Shown: positions 9,003 to 18,649, counted from the first letter of the stretch. The stretch is 64,000 bases of DNA from Sphingobium sp. SYK-6 (GCF_000283515.1 NC_015976.1:2326501-2390500); one strand, 5' to 3'. Numbers and translations: made by a program. Notes: generated by a model not told the origin, from the sequence alone.

Positions 9003-9339
9003 GGTCTGTCTCTGTTCTTCCCTGCAAGGCGCACCCCACGCCTGATCGGCCTGCGCCTGCCGACTGGCCGCGCATTCCGTCAGGGGCCGGAGCTGCCTTG
9101 CTGTCCCGCGCTCCATGCTCGCGGAGCGCTGTATGAAACTGTGAACCTCGCAAGGCGCATCTTGCGCGCGCCTCGGTCGGAGCGCGGATCGCCGCGCCAT
9201 GAGGGGGCCTGTCTCTCCCCGAGTCCCCCCATTCCACATCGAGCGGGCCGCAGGTGACAGCAAGAACATTACTGGCTGGTGAATGAGTGCCCTTCAGGGC
9301 CTGTCCTCGTCCCGATCCTGCACGCCCGGCCCGGCGGGC
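9003..9339. other. Intergenic stretch, PEP-CTERM leader and SDR 3' flank
   Basis: No convincing gene was seen in these 337 bases. The promoter of the leftward PEP-CTERM gene must lie here. A GC-rich hairpin near 9326-9343 may end the folE-SDR transcript, but it lacks a T tract. Confidence 0.4.
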
Positions 9340-10095
9340 TTATCCCAGATGCATGAAGTCGCGCGGATAGCTGCGCATGTGTGCGCCGGCATCGACATGG
9401 ATGGTCTGCCCCGTCACCGCGCGCGCGCCGGCGAGGTAAAGCACAGCCTGCGCCACGTCCTCGGGCTCGGGCAGGCCGTGGAGCGGCATCGCCTCCCCCA
9501 GGAAGGCCAGCTGCTCGGCGCCATAATCCTCGGTCGCCAGCGTCAGCCCCGGCGCCACGGCATTGACGCGCACCCGCGGCGCCAGTTCGCGCGCGGCGAT
9601 GCGGGTGAAGCCGGCTAGCGCATATTTGCTCACCGTATAAGCGAGCTGGTCGCCATGCGGTTGCGCCAGGCGCTGGTCGAGCAGGTTGACGATGCAGGCG
9701 TCTGCTTCCGCGGGACGCTCGGCCCGCGCGAAGGTGCGCGTGAGCAGGATCGGCGCGCTCGCATTCACCGCGAAATGGTCCGCCAGTTCATCGCCGGTCA
9801 CGCTGTCGAGCCGGTCCTGCCCGAACAGCGACGCGCTGTTCACAAGGAGGTCCGGCGCCCGGCCGAAATGGGCCGCGACGGCCGGCACCAGCGTCTCGGC
9901 GCTGCCCGGTTCCAGGAAATCGGCGACGAATCCCGCCCAGGGCACGCCTGTCTCCGCGAGGCAATCGGCCAGGAAGGGATGCGGCTCGGCGTCATGACGG
10001 CCATGGATGGCGAGCGCATAGCCCGCCCGGGCAAGCCCCATCGCGATCCGCGCGCCCAGCCGACGATGGCCGCCGGTGACGAGCGCGAGCGGCAT
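9340..10095 (-). CDS. FolM/PTR1-like pteridine reductase (SDR family)
   Basis: A 251-residue short-chain reductase. Its cofactor motif is TGGHRRLG, which fits the TGxxxRxG pattern of pteridine reductases (PTR1, FolM) rather than the usual TGxxxGxG. NSAS and the catalytic YTVSK follow. It lies directly downstream of folE: a GTG at 10110 would overlap the folE stop, but the ATG at 10095 fits the fold better. Known relatives reduce dihydromonapterin or dihydrobiopterin. A general SDR role cannot be excluded. Confidence 0.75.
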   Translation of the reverse strand: MPLALVTGGHRRLGARIAMGLARAGYALAIHGRHDAEPHPFLADCLAETGVPWAGFVADFLEPGSAETLVPAVAAHFGRAPDLLVNSASLFGQDRLDSVTGDELADHFAVNASAPILLTRTFARAERPAEADACIVNLLDQRLAQPHGDQLAYTVSKYALAGFTRIAARELAPRVRVNAVAPGLTLATEDYGAEQLAFLGEAMPLHGLPEPEDVAQAVLYLAGARAVTGQTIHVDAGAHMRSYPRDFMHLG

Positions 10096-10106
10096 GGCGG
10101 CGGCGC

Positions 10107-10715
10107 TCACTGCACGCCCATGAGGCGCAGCACTTCCTCCCGGCTCTTTTCGTCGCGCTTGAACACGCCCATCATGCGGCTGGTGCGCATCACCGTGCCG
10201 TGGGTGCGCACTCCGCGCCCGGTCATGCAGCCATGCGTCGCCTCGATGACGACCGCGACGCCATGCGGCTTGAGATGCTCCCAGATGCAATCTGCCACTT
10301 GCGCGGTCAGCCGCTCCTGCACCTGCAGCCGGCGGGCGAAGGCCTCCAGCACGCGCGCGAGCTTGGAGATGCCGACCACATAATCGCGCGGCAGATAGGC
10401 GATGTGCGCCTTGCCGATGATCGGCGCCATGTGATGCTCGCAATGCGACTGGAACGGGATGTCCTTGAGCATGACGATCTCGTCATAGCCGCCCACCTCG
10501 TGGAAGATGCGCGAGAGATGATAGGCCGGGTCCTCGGCATAGCCCTCGCAATATTCCTTCCAGGCGCGCGCCACGCGCTTGGGCGTCTCGAGCAGACCCT
10601 CGCGATCGGGGTCGTCGCCGGCCCAGCGGATCAGCGTGCGGATCGCGTCCTTCACGTCGGCAGGCACGTCGGGCTTGCCGGGGCGGATATCGGTTTCGAC
10701 TTGCTGGCTGGCCAA
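10107..10715 (-). CDS. folE: GTP cyclohydrolase I
   Basis: A 202-residue enzyme converting GTP to dihydroneopterin triphosphate, the entry step of pterin and folate synthesis. Zinc ligands appear in HCEHHMAPIIGKAHIAYLP and in THGCMTGRGV. A TTG start at 10715 is chosen because GAGGGG lies about 6 bases ahead and the conserved region begins soon after; no ATG is nearby in frame. It forms a leftward pair with the FolM-like reductase. Confidence 0.93.
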   Translation of the reverse strand: MASQQVETDIRPGKPDVPADVKDAIRTLIRWAGDDPDREGLLETPKRVARAWKEYCEGYAEDPAYHLSRIFHEVGGYDEIVMLKDIPFQSHCEHHMAPIIGKAHIAYLPRDYVVGISKLARVLEAFARRLQVQERLTAQVADCIWEHLKPHGVAVVIEATHGCMTGRGVRTHGTVMRTSRMMGVFKRDEKSREEVLRLMGVQ

Positions 10716-11112
10716 ACGGAGCCCCCTCGCTGCACATGGGACATACGGAGCGCATGCCGGTTGATCTGATGCCGGGCACATAGGTTCCCGCGCGCCGCGA
10801 TTCAACTCCCGCGATGCAGGGCAGCGCCTTCCGAGTCGCGGGCCGCGCTGCCCGGCAGGCAGGTCCCCATGCGCGCAGAACGGCCTTCGCGCCCCGAAAA
10901 TTCGCTCGCCTCCTAACTCACATACCGACCTTCCGTTTACGTTAGGGTAAGGCTGGGAAATTGCCGATTCCGGCCCGTTTCCGCTGGCCCGGCACTGCCG
11001 ATTTTTCGCCGTTCCTCGCGCGCTTCCCTTGCGAAAGGCAGGCGGGATGCCGCATATTGCCGCCAGACCTTCGCGCCCGCCGCGCCAACAGCCGATCCAC
11101 AGGAGAGCGACC
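10716..11112. promoter_or_regulatory. Divergent promoter region between folE and the beta-oxidation operon
   Basis: This 397-base gap between divergent genes must hold both promoters. Within it 10936-10951 (TTTACGTTAGGGTAAG) is an imperfect inverted repeat resembling operators of fatty- or branched-acid catabolism regulators, but that link is only suggestive. No open frame in the gap looks coding. Confidence 0.4.
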
Positions 11113-12321
11113 ATGGAAGCCTTCATCTACGACGCGGTGCGCACGCCCCGGGGGCGTGGCAAGCCGGACGGGTCGCTTCACGAGATCACGCCTGTCCAGC
11201 TTGCCGTGCAGGCGCTCCAGGCGATCCGCGATCGCAACGGCATCGATACCGCCGATCTTGACGACGTCATTCTGGGCTGCGTCGCGCCGGTCGGCGAGCA
11301 AGGCACGGACATCGCGCGCATGGCGGTGCTCACGGCCGGCTTCGCGGACACGGTGCCGGGCGTACAGATCAACCGCTTCTGCGCGTCCGGGCTGGAGGCG
11401 ACGAACATGGCCATCGCCAAGGTGGCGAGCGGCGAGGCGGAGCTGGCGATCGGCGGCGGCGTCGAATCCATGAGCCGCGTGCCGATGGGCGCGGATGGCG
11501 GCGCCTGGGCGTCCGATCCCGCCGTGGCCTATGCCACTTACTTCGCGCCGCAGGGCATCGGCGCGGATGTCATCGCCACCAAGTTCGGCATCTCGCGGGA
11601 TGATTGCGATGCCTATGCGGTCGAGAGCCAGCGGCGCGCCAAGGCGGCGTGGGACGAGGGCCGGTTCGCCCGGTCGATCATCCCGGTGCGCGACGTCATC
11701 GGCCAGGTCGTTCTGGATCGCGACGAGCATATGCGGCCGGAGACGACGATGCAGAGCCTCGCCGCGCTCAAGCCCAGCTTCGTGGCAATGGGCGAGGAGA
11801 TGCCCGGCTTCGATACCATTGCCCTGCTCCGCTATCCCGAACTGGAGCGCGTCAATCATGTCCACCATGCCGGCAACAGCTCGGGCATCGTGGATGGCGC
11901 GGCGGCCGTGCTGGTCGGCAGCCGGGCCATGGGCGAGAAATATGGCCTCCCCCCCCGCGCGCGGATGAAGGCGATGGGCTCCATCGGCTCGGAACCGATG
12001 ATCATGCTCACAGGGCCGGAAAGTATCGCAGACAAGCTCTTGAAAAAGGCCGGGATGACGACCGGGGACATCGATCTCTGGGAGCTCAACGAGGCCTTCG
12101 CCAGCGTGGTGCTGCGCTACATGCAGGCGCTGGATCTCGATCCGTCGCAAATCAACGTGAACGGCGGCGCGATCGCCATGGGCCATCCCTTGGGCGCGAC
12201 CGGCGCCATGGTGCTCGGCACCGCGCTCGATGAGCTGGAACGCTCGGGCAAGGGCACGGCGCTGGTCAATCTGTGCGTCGGCGCCGGCATGGGCACCGGC
12301 ATCATCATCGAGCGGATCTGA
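11113..12321 (+). CDS. Acetyl-CoA C-acyltransferase (thiolase)
   Basis: A 402-residue thiolase that cleaves 3-ketoacyl-CoA in beta-oxidation. The acyl-accepting Cys lies in NRFCASGLEATNMA, the His in NGGAIAMGHPLGATGA, and the second Cys in LCVGAGMGTG. The ATG at 11113, with AGGAGAG upstream, gives the standard N-terminus MEAFIYDAVRTPRG. It is 15 bp ahead of the FadJ-like gene and pairs with it as a FadI/FadA-type subunit. Confidence 0.93.
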   Translation: MEAFIYDAVRTPRGRGKPDGSLHEITPVQLAVQALQAIRDRNGIDTADLDDVILGCVAPVGEQGTDIARMAVLTAGFADTVPGVQINRFCASGLEATNMAIAKVASGEAELAIGGGVESMSRVPMGADGGAWASDPAVAYATYFAPQGIGADVIATKFGISRDDCDAYAVESQRRAKAAWDEGRFARSIIPVRDVIGQVVLDRDEHMRPETTMQSLAALKPSFVAMGEEMPGFDTIALLRYPELERVNHVHHAGNSSGIVDGAAAVLVGSRAMGEKYGLPPRARMKAMGSIGSEPMIMLTGPESIADKLLKKAGMTTGDIDLWELNEAFASVVLRYMQALDLDPSQINVNGGAIAMGHPLGATGAMVLGTALDELERSGKGTALVNLCVGAGMGTGIIIERI

Positions 12322-12336
12322 GAGGAGCGAAACATC

Positions 12337-14532
12337 ATGGCCACTACCCTCTCCCTGGAGGTCGACGGCGACGGCATCGCGCTGGTCACGATCGACGTGC
12401 CCGGCCAGTCGATGAATGTCATCACGCCGGATTTCTTCGACGATCTTGCCGGCGCGATCACGCGCATCGCCGAGGACGAGGCCGTCAAGGGCGCCGTCAT
12501 CAGCTCCGGAAAGGCCAGCGGCTTCATGGCCGGCATGGACCTCAAATATCTCGGCAAGATGCTTCAGGATGCCCAATCGGACGGCGGCGCAGGTGATGAC
12601 GCGAACATGGGCCAGCTCTTCGAGAGCGTGTTCCGCCTCAATGCGCTGCTGCGTCGGCTGGAGACCTGCGGCAAGCCGGTCGCCGCCGCTATCGAGGGCA
12701 CCTGCATGGGCGGCGGCCTGGAACTGGCGCTGGCTTGCCATCGCCGGGTTCTGACCAGCGATCCACGCGTGACGATCGGCCTCCCGGAAATCCTGGTCGG
12801 CCTCTTCCCCGGCGGCGGCGGCTCGCAGCGCCTGCCGCGTCTCGTCGGCATCCAGGGCGCCCTCATGTACATGCTGCAGGGCAAGAGCTGGCGCCCGGCC
12901 GAGGCGCTCGGCATGAAAGTGGTCGACGAGCTGGCCGAGCCCGGCAAGGCCATCGAGGCGGCCCGGGCATGGGTGAAGGCCAATCCTGGCGCGCATACCC
13001 AGCCCTGGGACGTGAAGGGCTTCAAGGTCCCGGGCGGATCGGGCCAGTTCAATCCCGGCTTCATCCAGACGATGATGGCCGCGACCGTGATGACCACCAA
13101 GACCACGCAGCGGAACATGAACGCGCCGCACGCGCTGCTCTCGGCGGTCTATGAGGGCATCCAGCTTCCCATGGACAAGGCGATCCGGGTGGAAAGCAAA
13201 TATTTCGCCAAGGTGGTGGCCGATCCGCAGGCCGGCAACATGGTGCGCACGCTGTTCGTCTCCAAGCAGGCGGCCGAGCGCGGCGCTCGTCGCCCGGCCG
13301 GTGTCGAGAAGGCGCCGACGAAGAAGCTCGCCATGCTCGGCGCGGGCATGATGGGCGCGGGCATCGCGAATGTCGCCGCGCAGGCGGGGATCGAGGTCGT
13401 GCTGCTGGACCGCGATCAGGCGGCCGCGGACAAGGGCAAGGCCCATGCGCAGGCGCAGATGCAGAAGCGTCTCGGCCGGGGCATGACGCCCGAGAAGATG
13501 GAAGCGGCGCTCGCCCGCATCACGCCGGTCACGGATGCCGCGGCGCTCAAGGGCTGCGATTTCGTCATCGAGGCGGTGTTCGAGGATCCGGCGATCAAGG
13601 CGGAGATCACGCAGCGCGTGGAAGCCGTGCTGGGCCCGGACATGATCTTCGGCTCCAATACTTCAACCCTGCCGATAACATCGCTGGCCAAGGCATGGAC
13701 AAAACCGGAGAATTTCATCGGCGTCCACTTCTTCTCCCCGGTCGAGAAGATGCCGTTGGTGGAAATCATCATGGGCAAGCAGACCGGCGATGCGGCGCTC
13801 GCCAAGGCGCTCGATTTCGTCGCGCAGATCCGCAAGACGCCCATCGTGGTGAATGACTCGCGCGGCTTCTACACGTCCCGCTGCTTCGGCACTTATGTGC
13901 AGGAAGGCACGCAGATGCTGGCGGAAGGGATCAATCCCGCGCTGATCGAGAATGTCGGCCGGCAGCTCGGCATGCCGGTGGGGCCGCTCGCGGTCTCGGA
14001 CGAAGTGTCCATCGAGCTGGGCCACAAGGTGACCGTGGCGACGAAGGCCGCGCTGGGCGATGCCTATGTGCCGAGCCTTGCCGACGATGTGGCCGCGCAC
14101 ATGGTCGCGCTGGGGCGGCTCGGCCGCAAGAACGGCAAGGGCTATTATGACTATCCGGCCGATGGCGGCCGCAAGTCGCTCTGGCCGGGCCTTGCCGCTG
14201 AATATCCCCTCGCCCTCATGCAGCCCTCTCCACAGGCGGTGCGCGAGCGCCTGCTCTATCGCCAGCTCGTCGAGTGCGCGCGCTGCTTTGCCGAGGGCGT
14301 GCTGGTGACGCCGCAGGATGGCGACATCGGCGCCATTTTCGGCTGGGGCTTCGCGCCTTATACCGGCGGGCCATTCAGCGCGATCGACACGATTAGCCCG
14401 GCGAAGGTCGTCGAGGTGCTGGACCGGCTGACAGCGGCCCATGGCGAGCGCTTCGCCCCGCCGGCCCAGTTGCGCGAGATGGCGACGAGCGGCGCCACTT
14501 ATTATGGCAAGGCGGGCGCTAGGGCGGCTTGA
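12337..14532 (+). CDS. Multifunctional enoyl-CoA hydratase / 3-hydroxyacyl-CoA dehydrogenase
   Basis: A 731-residue FadB/FadJ-type enzyme. Residues 1-190 form the crotonase domain (CMGGGLELALACH and GLPEILVGLFPGGGG). The NAD-binding motif GAGMMGAGIANVAAQAG is near 335. HFFSPVEKMPLVEII carries the dehydrogenase His, and a C-terminal repeat domain follows. It catalyses hydration and oxidation steps of beta-oxidation in complex with the thiolase just upstream. Length is normal. Confidence 0.94.
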   Translation: MATTLSLEVDGDGIALVTIDVPGQSMNVITPDFFDDLAGAITRIAEDEAVKGAVISSGKASGFMAGMDLKYLGKMLQDAQSDGGAGDDANMGQLFESVFRLNALLRRLETCGKPVAAAIEGTCMGGGLELALACHRRVLTSDPRVTIGLPEILVGLFPGGGGSQRLPRLVGIQGALMYMLQGKSWRPAEALGMKVVDELAEPGKAIEAARAWVKANPGAHTQPWDVKGFKVPGGSGQFNPGFIQTMMAATVMTTKTTQRNMNAPHALLSAVYEGIQLPMDKAIRVESKYFAKVVADPQAGNMVRTLFVSKQAAERGARRPAGVEKAPTKKLAMLGAGMMGAGIANVAAQAGIEVVLLDRDQAAADKGKAHAQAQMQKRLGRGMTPEKMEAALARITPVTDAAALKGCDFVIEAVFEDPAIKAEITQRVEAVLGPDMIFGSNTSTLPITSLAKAWTKPENFIGVHFFSPVEKMPLVEIIMGKQTGDAALAKALDFVAQIRKTPIVVNDSRGFYTSRCFGTYVQEGTQMLAEGINPALIENVGRQLGMPVGPLAVSDEVSIELGHKVTVATKAALGDAYVPSLADDVAAHMVALGRLGRKNGKGYYDYPADGGRKSLWPGLAAEYPLALMQPSPQAVRERLLYRQLVECARCFAEGVLVTPQDGDIGAIFGWGFAPYTGGPFSAIDTISPAKVVEVLDRLTAAHGERFAPPAQLREMATSGATYYGKAGARAA

Positions 14533-14634
14533 TCCGCCCCGCCACGCCTGCCGCATCACCCGGACGAAGGACCGTGGCGACGATGGCGTCCATAGGCCCT
14601 ATGCCGCGGCGGGTCCGCTCGCTATAGGCCGGCC

Positions 14635-15780
14635 ATGCTTGCGAGCGACCTGCGAATTGCCCTGTTCAGCGGCAACTATAATTATGTCCGGGACGGCGCC
14701 AATCAGGCGCTCAACCGCCTGATGGGAACGGCGATGGCGGCGGGTGCCGCCGTGCGCGTCTATTCCCCCACCATCGAGACGCCGGCTTTCCAGCCCACGG
14801 GCGATCTCGTGTCGGTGCCGAGCTGGTCCATGCCCGGCGGCCGCGGGGAATATCGCCTGGCGCGCGGATTGCCCCATGCGGTCAGGGCCGATCTGGAGGC
14901 GTATCGCCCCAACATCGTCCATGTCTCCGCGCCGGACATTCTGGGCCACCGCGCCGTCTCCTGGGCGCGCGCGCAGGGCATTGCCACCATCGCGTCGCTG
15001 CACACCCGGTTCGAGACCTATCCGCGCTATTACCATCTCGGCTTCACCGAACCGCTGCTCGTCTGGGCCCAGAAGCGCTTCTACAACCGCGTCGATCAGG
15101 TGATGGTGCCCAGCCAGAGCATGGTGACGCTGCTGCGCGAATGGGGCGTGTCGAGCCCCATCGGCGTCTGGTCGCGCGGCATCAATCACGCGCGGTTCAA
15201 TCCCGGCCGGCGGGACGAGGCGTGGCGCCGCGCGCTCGGCATCGCGGAGCATGAAGTGGCGGTCGGCTTTCTCGGCCGGCTGGTGCTCGAGAAGGGGCTG
15301 GGCGTGTTTGCCGATGTCGTCGCGGCGCTCAAGGCGCGTGGCGTGCCGCACAAGGTGCTGGTCATCGGCGATGGCCCCGCGCGCGACTGGTTCGCGCGCC
15401 GCGTGCCCGAGGCGGCCTTCACCGGCTTCCAGGCCGGGGACGATCTGGGCCGCGCCGTGGCTGGCATGGACATTTTCTTCATGCCGTCCGTCACCGAAAC
15501 GTTCGGCAATGTGACGACCGAGGCGATGGCCGCCGGCGTGCCCGTGGTCGCTGCCCGCGCGACCGGATCGGTCGATCTGGTGGTGGATGGCGTCACCGGC
15601 TTCCTCGTTCCGCCGCAGGATGTCAGTGCCTATGCAGATGCCATCCAGCGCCTCATCGAGGACCCCGCCCTGCGGCGCGCGGCCGGCCTCGCCAGCCATG
15701 AGCGCGTGCGCGGCTACGAATGGGAAGAAGTCAACGCCGACATGCTCAAGGCCTATGAGGCACTCGCGCACAAGGCCTGA
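14635..15780 (+). CDS. Family 4 glycosyltransferase
   Basis: A 381-residue GT-B enzyme. The N-terminal half has HTRFETYPRYY, a signature seen in SqdX and MgtA-like lipid glycosyltransferases. The C-terminal half has GFLGRLVLEKGLGVF and the donor-binding ETFGNVTTEAMAAGVPVVA. It probably transfers a nucleotide-activated sugar to a lipid acceptor at the inner membrane; the acceptor is not certain. It stands alone, 100 bp after the beta-oxidation pair. Confidence 0.85.
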   Translation: MLASDLRIALFSGNYNYVRDGANQALNRLMGTAMAAGAAVRVYSPTIETPAFQPTGDLVSVPSWSMPGGRGEYRLARGLPHAVRADLEAYRPNIVHVSAPDILGHRAVSWARAQGIATIASLHTRFETYPRYYHLGFTEPLLVWAQKRFYNRVDQVMVPSQSMVTLLREWGVSSPIGVWSRGINHARFNPGRRDEAWRRALGIAEHEVAVGFLGRLVLEKGLGVFADVVAALKARGVPHKVLVIGDGPARDWFARRVPEAAFTGFQAGDDLGRAVAGMDIFFMPSVTETFGNVTTEAMAAGVPVVAARATGSVDLVVDGVTGFLVPPQDVSAYADAIQRLIEDPALRRAAGLASHERVRGYEWEEVNADMLKAYEALAHKA

Positions 15781-15822
15781 AGTGTCGCTTCTTCAGCCCT
15801 AGGGCTGATCGACATTGTCCTA

Positions 15823-15978
15823 GCGGCGTGGACAAATTCCGAGGCCCTGGCGGCGTCCCATATCTCGTCATGAACGACGTCATCCCGGACTCGATCCGGG
15901 ATCCCGCTGCTTGAAGGTCGCCGGGGCCCAGCTGGCTTGAGAAACCGGAAGAAGCGGGATCCCGGATCAAGTCCGGGA
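15823..15978. repeat. Dispersed intergenic repeat, copy 1
   Basis: Bases 15823-15949 match 20135-20260 closely, including GCGGCGTGGACAAATTC, a long identical block around GTCATGAACGACGTCATCCC, and GAGAAACCGGA at the end. This copy also has an inverted arm: 15883-15908 pairs with 15953-15978 with one mismatch in 26. It lies between the convergent glycosyltransferase and mscS genes. The rest of 15781-16096 shows no gene. Confidence 0.85.
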
Positions 15979-16096
15979 GGACAAAGGAAAAATAGCTGGA
16001 AAGCGCGCTTCTGGCTCCCTCGAAGTCCGCCAATTTGATCATGACTTGGATGAAGAATTGACTTCAACCATATGCGATTATTGCCATTAGTTATCA

Positions 16097-17287
16097 TTAA
16101 ACAGCAGCCCCCTCGCCCGTCGATGTGGCCGGGATCGACCCTGCCCCGCCGGTCCCGCCACCCGTGTCGGAACTGCCGAGGTCCGGGCCGCCGCGATCAG
16201 GGCCGCCTCGGGCCGGGCTTCCCTCGCCCGCGCCGCCGACCATGGCCACGCGCCCGCGATACTGCACCAGCGCGTCGGGCATCGTGTCCCGGATGAAGGC
16301 AAGCAGCCCTTCGCGCACGTCGCAGCGCAGGTCGAAGGCCTTGGAGGCGTCCGCCGCCGTCATCAGCGCCCGCACTTCCATCGCCTCGGGCTTGGTATCG
16401 GTCACCTGCATGTTCCAGAAGCGCCCGTCCCACAGTGGATGCGCGTTGATGATCTCGCCCACTTTCTCCCGCAGCCGGGAAATGTCGGTCGCCGGATCGA
16501 GATACCAGAAGACGCTGCCGAGCAACTGGCTGGTCTGCCGGGTCCAGTTCTGGAAACTGTCCTCGAGGAACTTGGAGACCGGCACGACGAGCCGGCGCTC
16601 GTCCCACACCTTCACCACCACATAGGTCAGGCGGATTTCCTCGATGCGCCCCCATTCGCCCTCGATGATGACGACGTCGTCGATCCGGATCGGCTCGGTA
16701 AAGGCCATCTGAATGCCGGCGATGAGGTTCTTGAGCGCGGGCTGCGCGGCGGCGCCGACAGCCAGACCGGCAAGACCCGCCGAGGCGATCAGCGTCACCC
16801 CGATGCTCCGCACGCTGGGAATGCTCATCAGCATCATGCAGAAGGTGACGAGCAGCACGATGAATATCGCGATCCGGTACAGGATGCCCGAGCGGGTGCG
16901 CCGCCGTCGTGCGCGCAGATTATCCGCAACGTCGATATCGGCGCGGGCCTGGATGATGTCGAACACCACGCCCAGCACGGCGATCGCCAGCCAGCCGATC
17001 AGCGCCGGGACAAGCAGGCCGGAGAGACGGGTCCAGAGCCGCAGTCCCCCTTCGTCGAGCGCGAGGGCCGGCTGCACCAGCGACAGCGCGATCGCAACGA
17101 ACAGCCAGCGGCTCGGCTGGCGGAGGCGCAGGAGCAGATTGTCGTCGATGCTCGACACGCTGCGCGCGGACGCCCTGCGCACGATCTGCACCGCAAGCCA
17201 GTGAAGGGCCAGCGCCACGATGATCGCCGCGCCTGCCACGATCAGGCTCGCCAGCCAGCCGGGCAGCCCGGCCATCGCTCGGTCCAT
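16097..17287 (-). CDS. MscS-family mechanosensitive channel
   Basis: This 396-residue inner-membrane protein has four predicted membrane segments (about 10-30, 58-78, 88-108, 133-152). The pore-lining helix ASAGLAGLAVGAAAQPALKN follows, then the MscS beta domain (IRIDDVVIIEGEWGRIEEI). A Gly/Pro-rich tail of about 50 residues is not conserved. It likely releases solutes on osmotic downshock. Confidence 0.9.
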   Translation of the reverse strand: MDRAMAGLPGWLASLIVAGAAIIVALALHWLAVQIVRRASARSVSSIDDNLLLRLRQPSRWLFVAIALSLVQPALALDEGGLRLWTRLSGLLVPALIGWLAIAVLGVVFDIIQARADIDVADNLRARRRRTRSGILYRIAIFIVLLVTFCMMLMSIPSVRSIGVTLIASAGLAGLAVGAAAQPALKNLIAGIQMAFTEPIRIDDVVIIEGEWGRIEEIRLTYVVVKVWDERRLVVPVSKFLEDSFQNWTRQTSQLLGSVFWYLDPATDISRLREKVGEIINAHPLWDGRFWNMQVTDTKPEAMEVRALMTAADASKAFDLRCDVREGLLAFIRDTMPDALVQYRGRVAMVGGAGEGSPARGGPDRGGPDLGSSDTGGGTGGAGSIPATSTGEGAAV

Positions 17288-17470
17288 AATGTCTCTCCGC
17301 TGATGATGCTGTCCCGTGGCAACGGCGCAGCAAGGCGGAGAGTTCCCGGGCCGGGGTCGATCGGGGAGCCGCGCGGGTCACACAGGCAGGAGAGGTCGCC
17401 CTTCCCCGCGCCAGTTCAACCCCGGTTCAACAGTGTCTGTTGGGTGGGAAAGCCCGTTCGGACCGTCCTC

Positions 17471-17782
17471 TCAGGCCCAGTCGAACGTGAGCGGGGCCTC
17501 GCGGAACGCGAAACGGTCGAGATGCCGCGCAACGACGCCTTTCATCGCGTCGAGATGCTCGGGGCTGCTCGCATCGATCGTCACGTCAAGCGTCTCGTCT
17601 CGTGCATCCATGGTGACGAGGGCGTCACTGGCCCAGGTGGCGCCGCGCGCATCGCGGGGGAAAGTGATGGTGCCATGCTCGGGGGTGAATTCCACCGCGA
17701 GATTATGGGCCCAGTGCTTGCAGAGCTGCTGGAGATAGCGGCTGCCGTTGCGGGTCGGCACGCGGGCAATGGCCTTGGTCAT
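17471..17782 (-). CDS. DUF2218 domain protein
   Basis: A 103-residue soluble protein resembling DUF2218 across its length (AIARVPTRNGSRYLQQLCKHWAHN at the start). Members are small and of unknown function, often beside iron or siderophore genes. Nothing nearby points to a role here. Confidence 0.75.
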   Translation of the reverse strand: MTKAIARVPTRNGSRYLQQLCKHWAHNLAVEFTPEHGTITFPRDARGATWASDALVTMDARDETLDVTIDASSPEHLDAMKGVVARHLDRFAFREAPLTFDWA

Positions 17783-17804
17783 GCTTCTGTCATCCTGATG
17801 GTCC

Positions 17805-17850
17805 GAGGCGTGGACGCCGCTTCAAAGGGGAGAAGCGGCGTCCACGCCTC
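17805..17850. repeat. Perfect 19-bp inverted repeat (hairpin)
   Basis: GAGGCGTGGACGCCGCTTC at 17805-17823 is exactly complementary to 17832-17850, with an 8-base loop. It lies between padR (ends 17898) and the DUF2218 gene, both leftward, and could end the padR message. There is no T tract on either side. Confidence 0.7.
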
Positions 17851-17897
17851 ACATTGGGTTTGCACGCGGCCGGCGCAAGGCCAGCCGCGCGGGGGCT

Positions 17898-18608
17898 TCA
17901 CAGCCGTTCGATCTTGCGCGCGGCTTCGTCGAGAATGGCGGCGATGTCATGCGGCAGCTCGTCGCTGCCCGCGCCGCGTCCCATGCGGGCATGCAGCACG
18001 GCCTTGAGATTGCCTATGGCACGCCGCACCGGCCCGTGGTCGGCGCGCTCGCGCATCTCGCGCAGGCCTTCGAGCCGTGCCATCAGCGCGTCCACTTCCT
18101 CGGCATGTTCGGCCAGATGAGCCTCGCCGGCCGGCGTGATCGCATAGAGCTTGCGCGCCCCCTCGCTCTCGCCCTCGCCGATCAGTTCCATGTCCGCGAG
18201 CAATGTGAGCGTCGGGTAGACGACGCCGGGGCTCGGGGCATAAGCGCCGCCCGTCAGTTCCTCGATCGCGCGGATGAGGTCGTACCCATGGCGCGGCCCC
18301 TCCCCGATCAGCTTGAGCAGCACGAGGCGCAGTTCCCCGCCATCGAACATGCGACCGCGTCCCCGGCCACCGGGGCCACGCCGCTCTGCGGGGTCCCATT
18401 CGGCACCGAACGGCCCCGGACCCAGGCCATGTCGGCCGCGCATGGCATTGCGAATGGTCGAATTGACGAAGCTGCCGATGGCCTCTCCGAAATCGTCCCC
18501 GAACCCGTTCCCGAAGCCGCGTCGGCCCCGCCCATGCCCGCGCGATCCCTGCCGCCCGTCGCATGCTCCCGGGCCTGCGGGCCCGCCTGATCTTCCATGC
18601 CTCATCAT
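17898..18608 (-). CDS. PadR-family transcriptional regulator
   Basis: This 236-residue protein has a long Gly/Arg-rich N-terminal part (1-95), then a PadR winged helix (LRLVLLKLIGEGPRHGYDLI, SPGVVYPTLTLL, RKLYAITPAGEAHL), then a C-terminal helix for dimer formation. PadR proteins usually repress themselves and neighbours. A palindrome 28 bp upstream of its start is a likely operator. It is divergent from rarA. Confidence 0.88.
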   Translation of the reverse strand: MMRHGRSGGPAGPGACDGRQGSRGHGRGRRGFGNGFGDDFGEAIGSFVNSTIRNAMRGRHGLGPGPFGAEWDPAERRGPGGRGRGRMFDGGELRLVLLKLIGEGPRHGYDLIRAIEELTGGAYAPSPGVVYPTLTLLADMELIGEGESEGARKLYAITPAGEAHLAEHAEEVDALMARLEGLREMRERADHGPVRRAIGNLKAVLHARMGRGAGSDELPHDIAAILDEAARKIERL

Positions 18609-18635
18609 GTCGTCCTTGAGTCGTTGTGATAGCTA

Positions 18636-18649
18636 TAAGATATATCTTA
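18636..18649. promoter_or_regulatory. Palindrome TAAGATATATCTTA, likely PadR operator
   Basis: A perfect 14-bp AT-rich palindrome stands out in a GC-rich background within the padR-rarA divergent region, next to the padR start. PadR-type repressors commonly bind AT-rich palindromes of this kind in their own promoters. Confidence 0.6.

Noticed and set aside
10942-13446. Leftward 834-codon frame
   Set aside because: It runs antisense to the thiolase and FadJ-like genes, which have clear motifs. It is a high-GC shadow.
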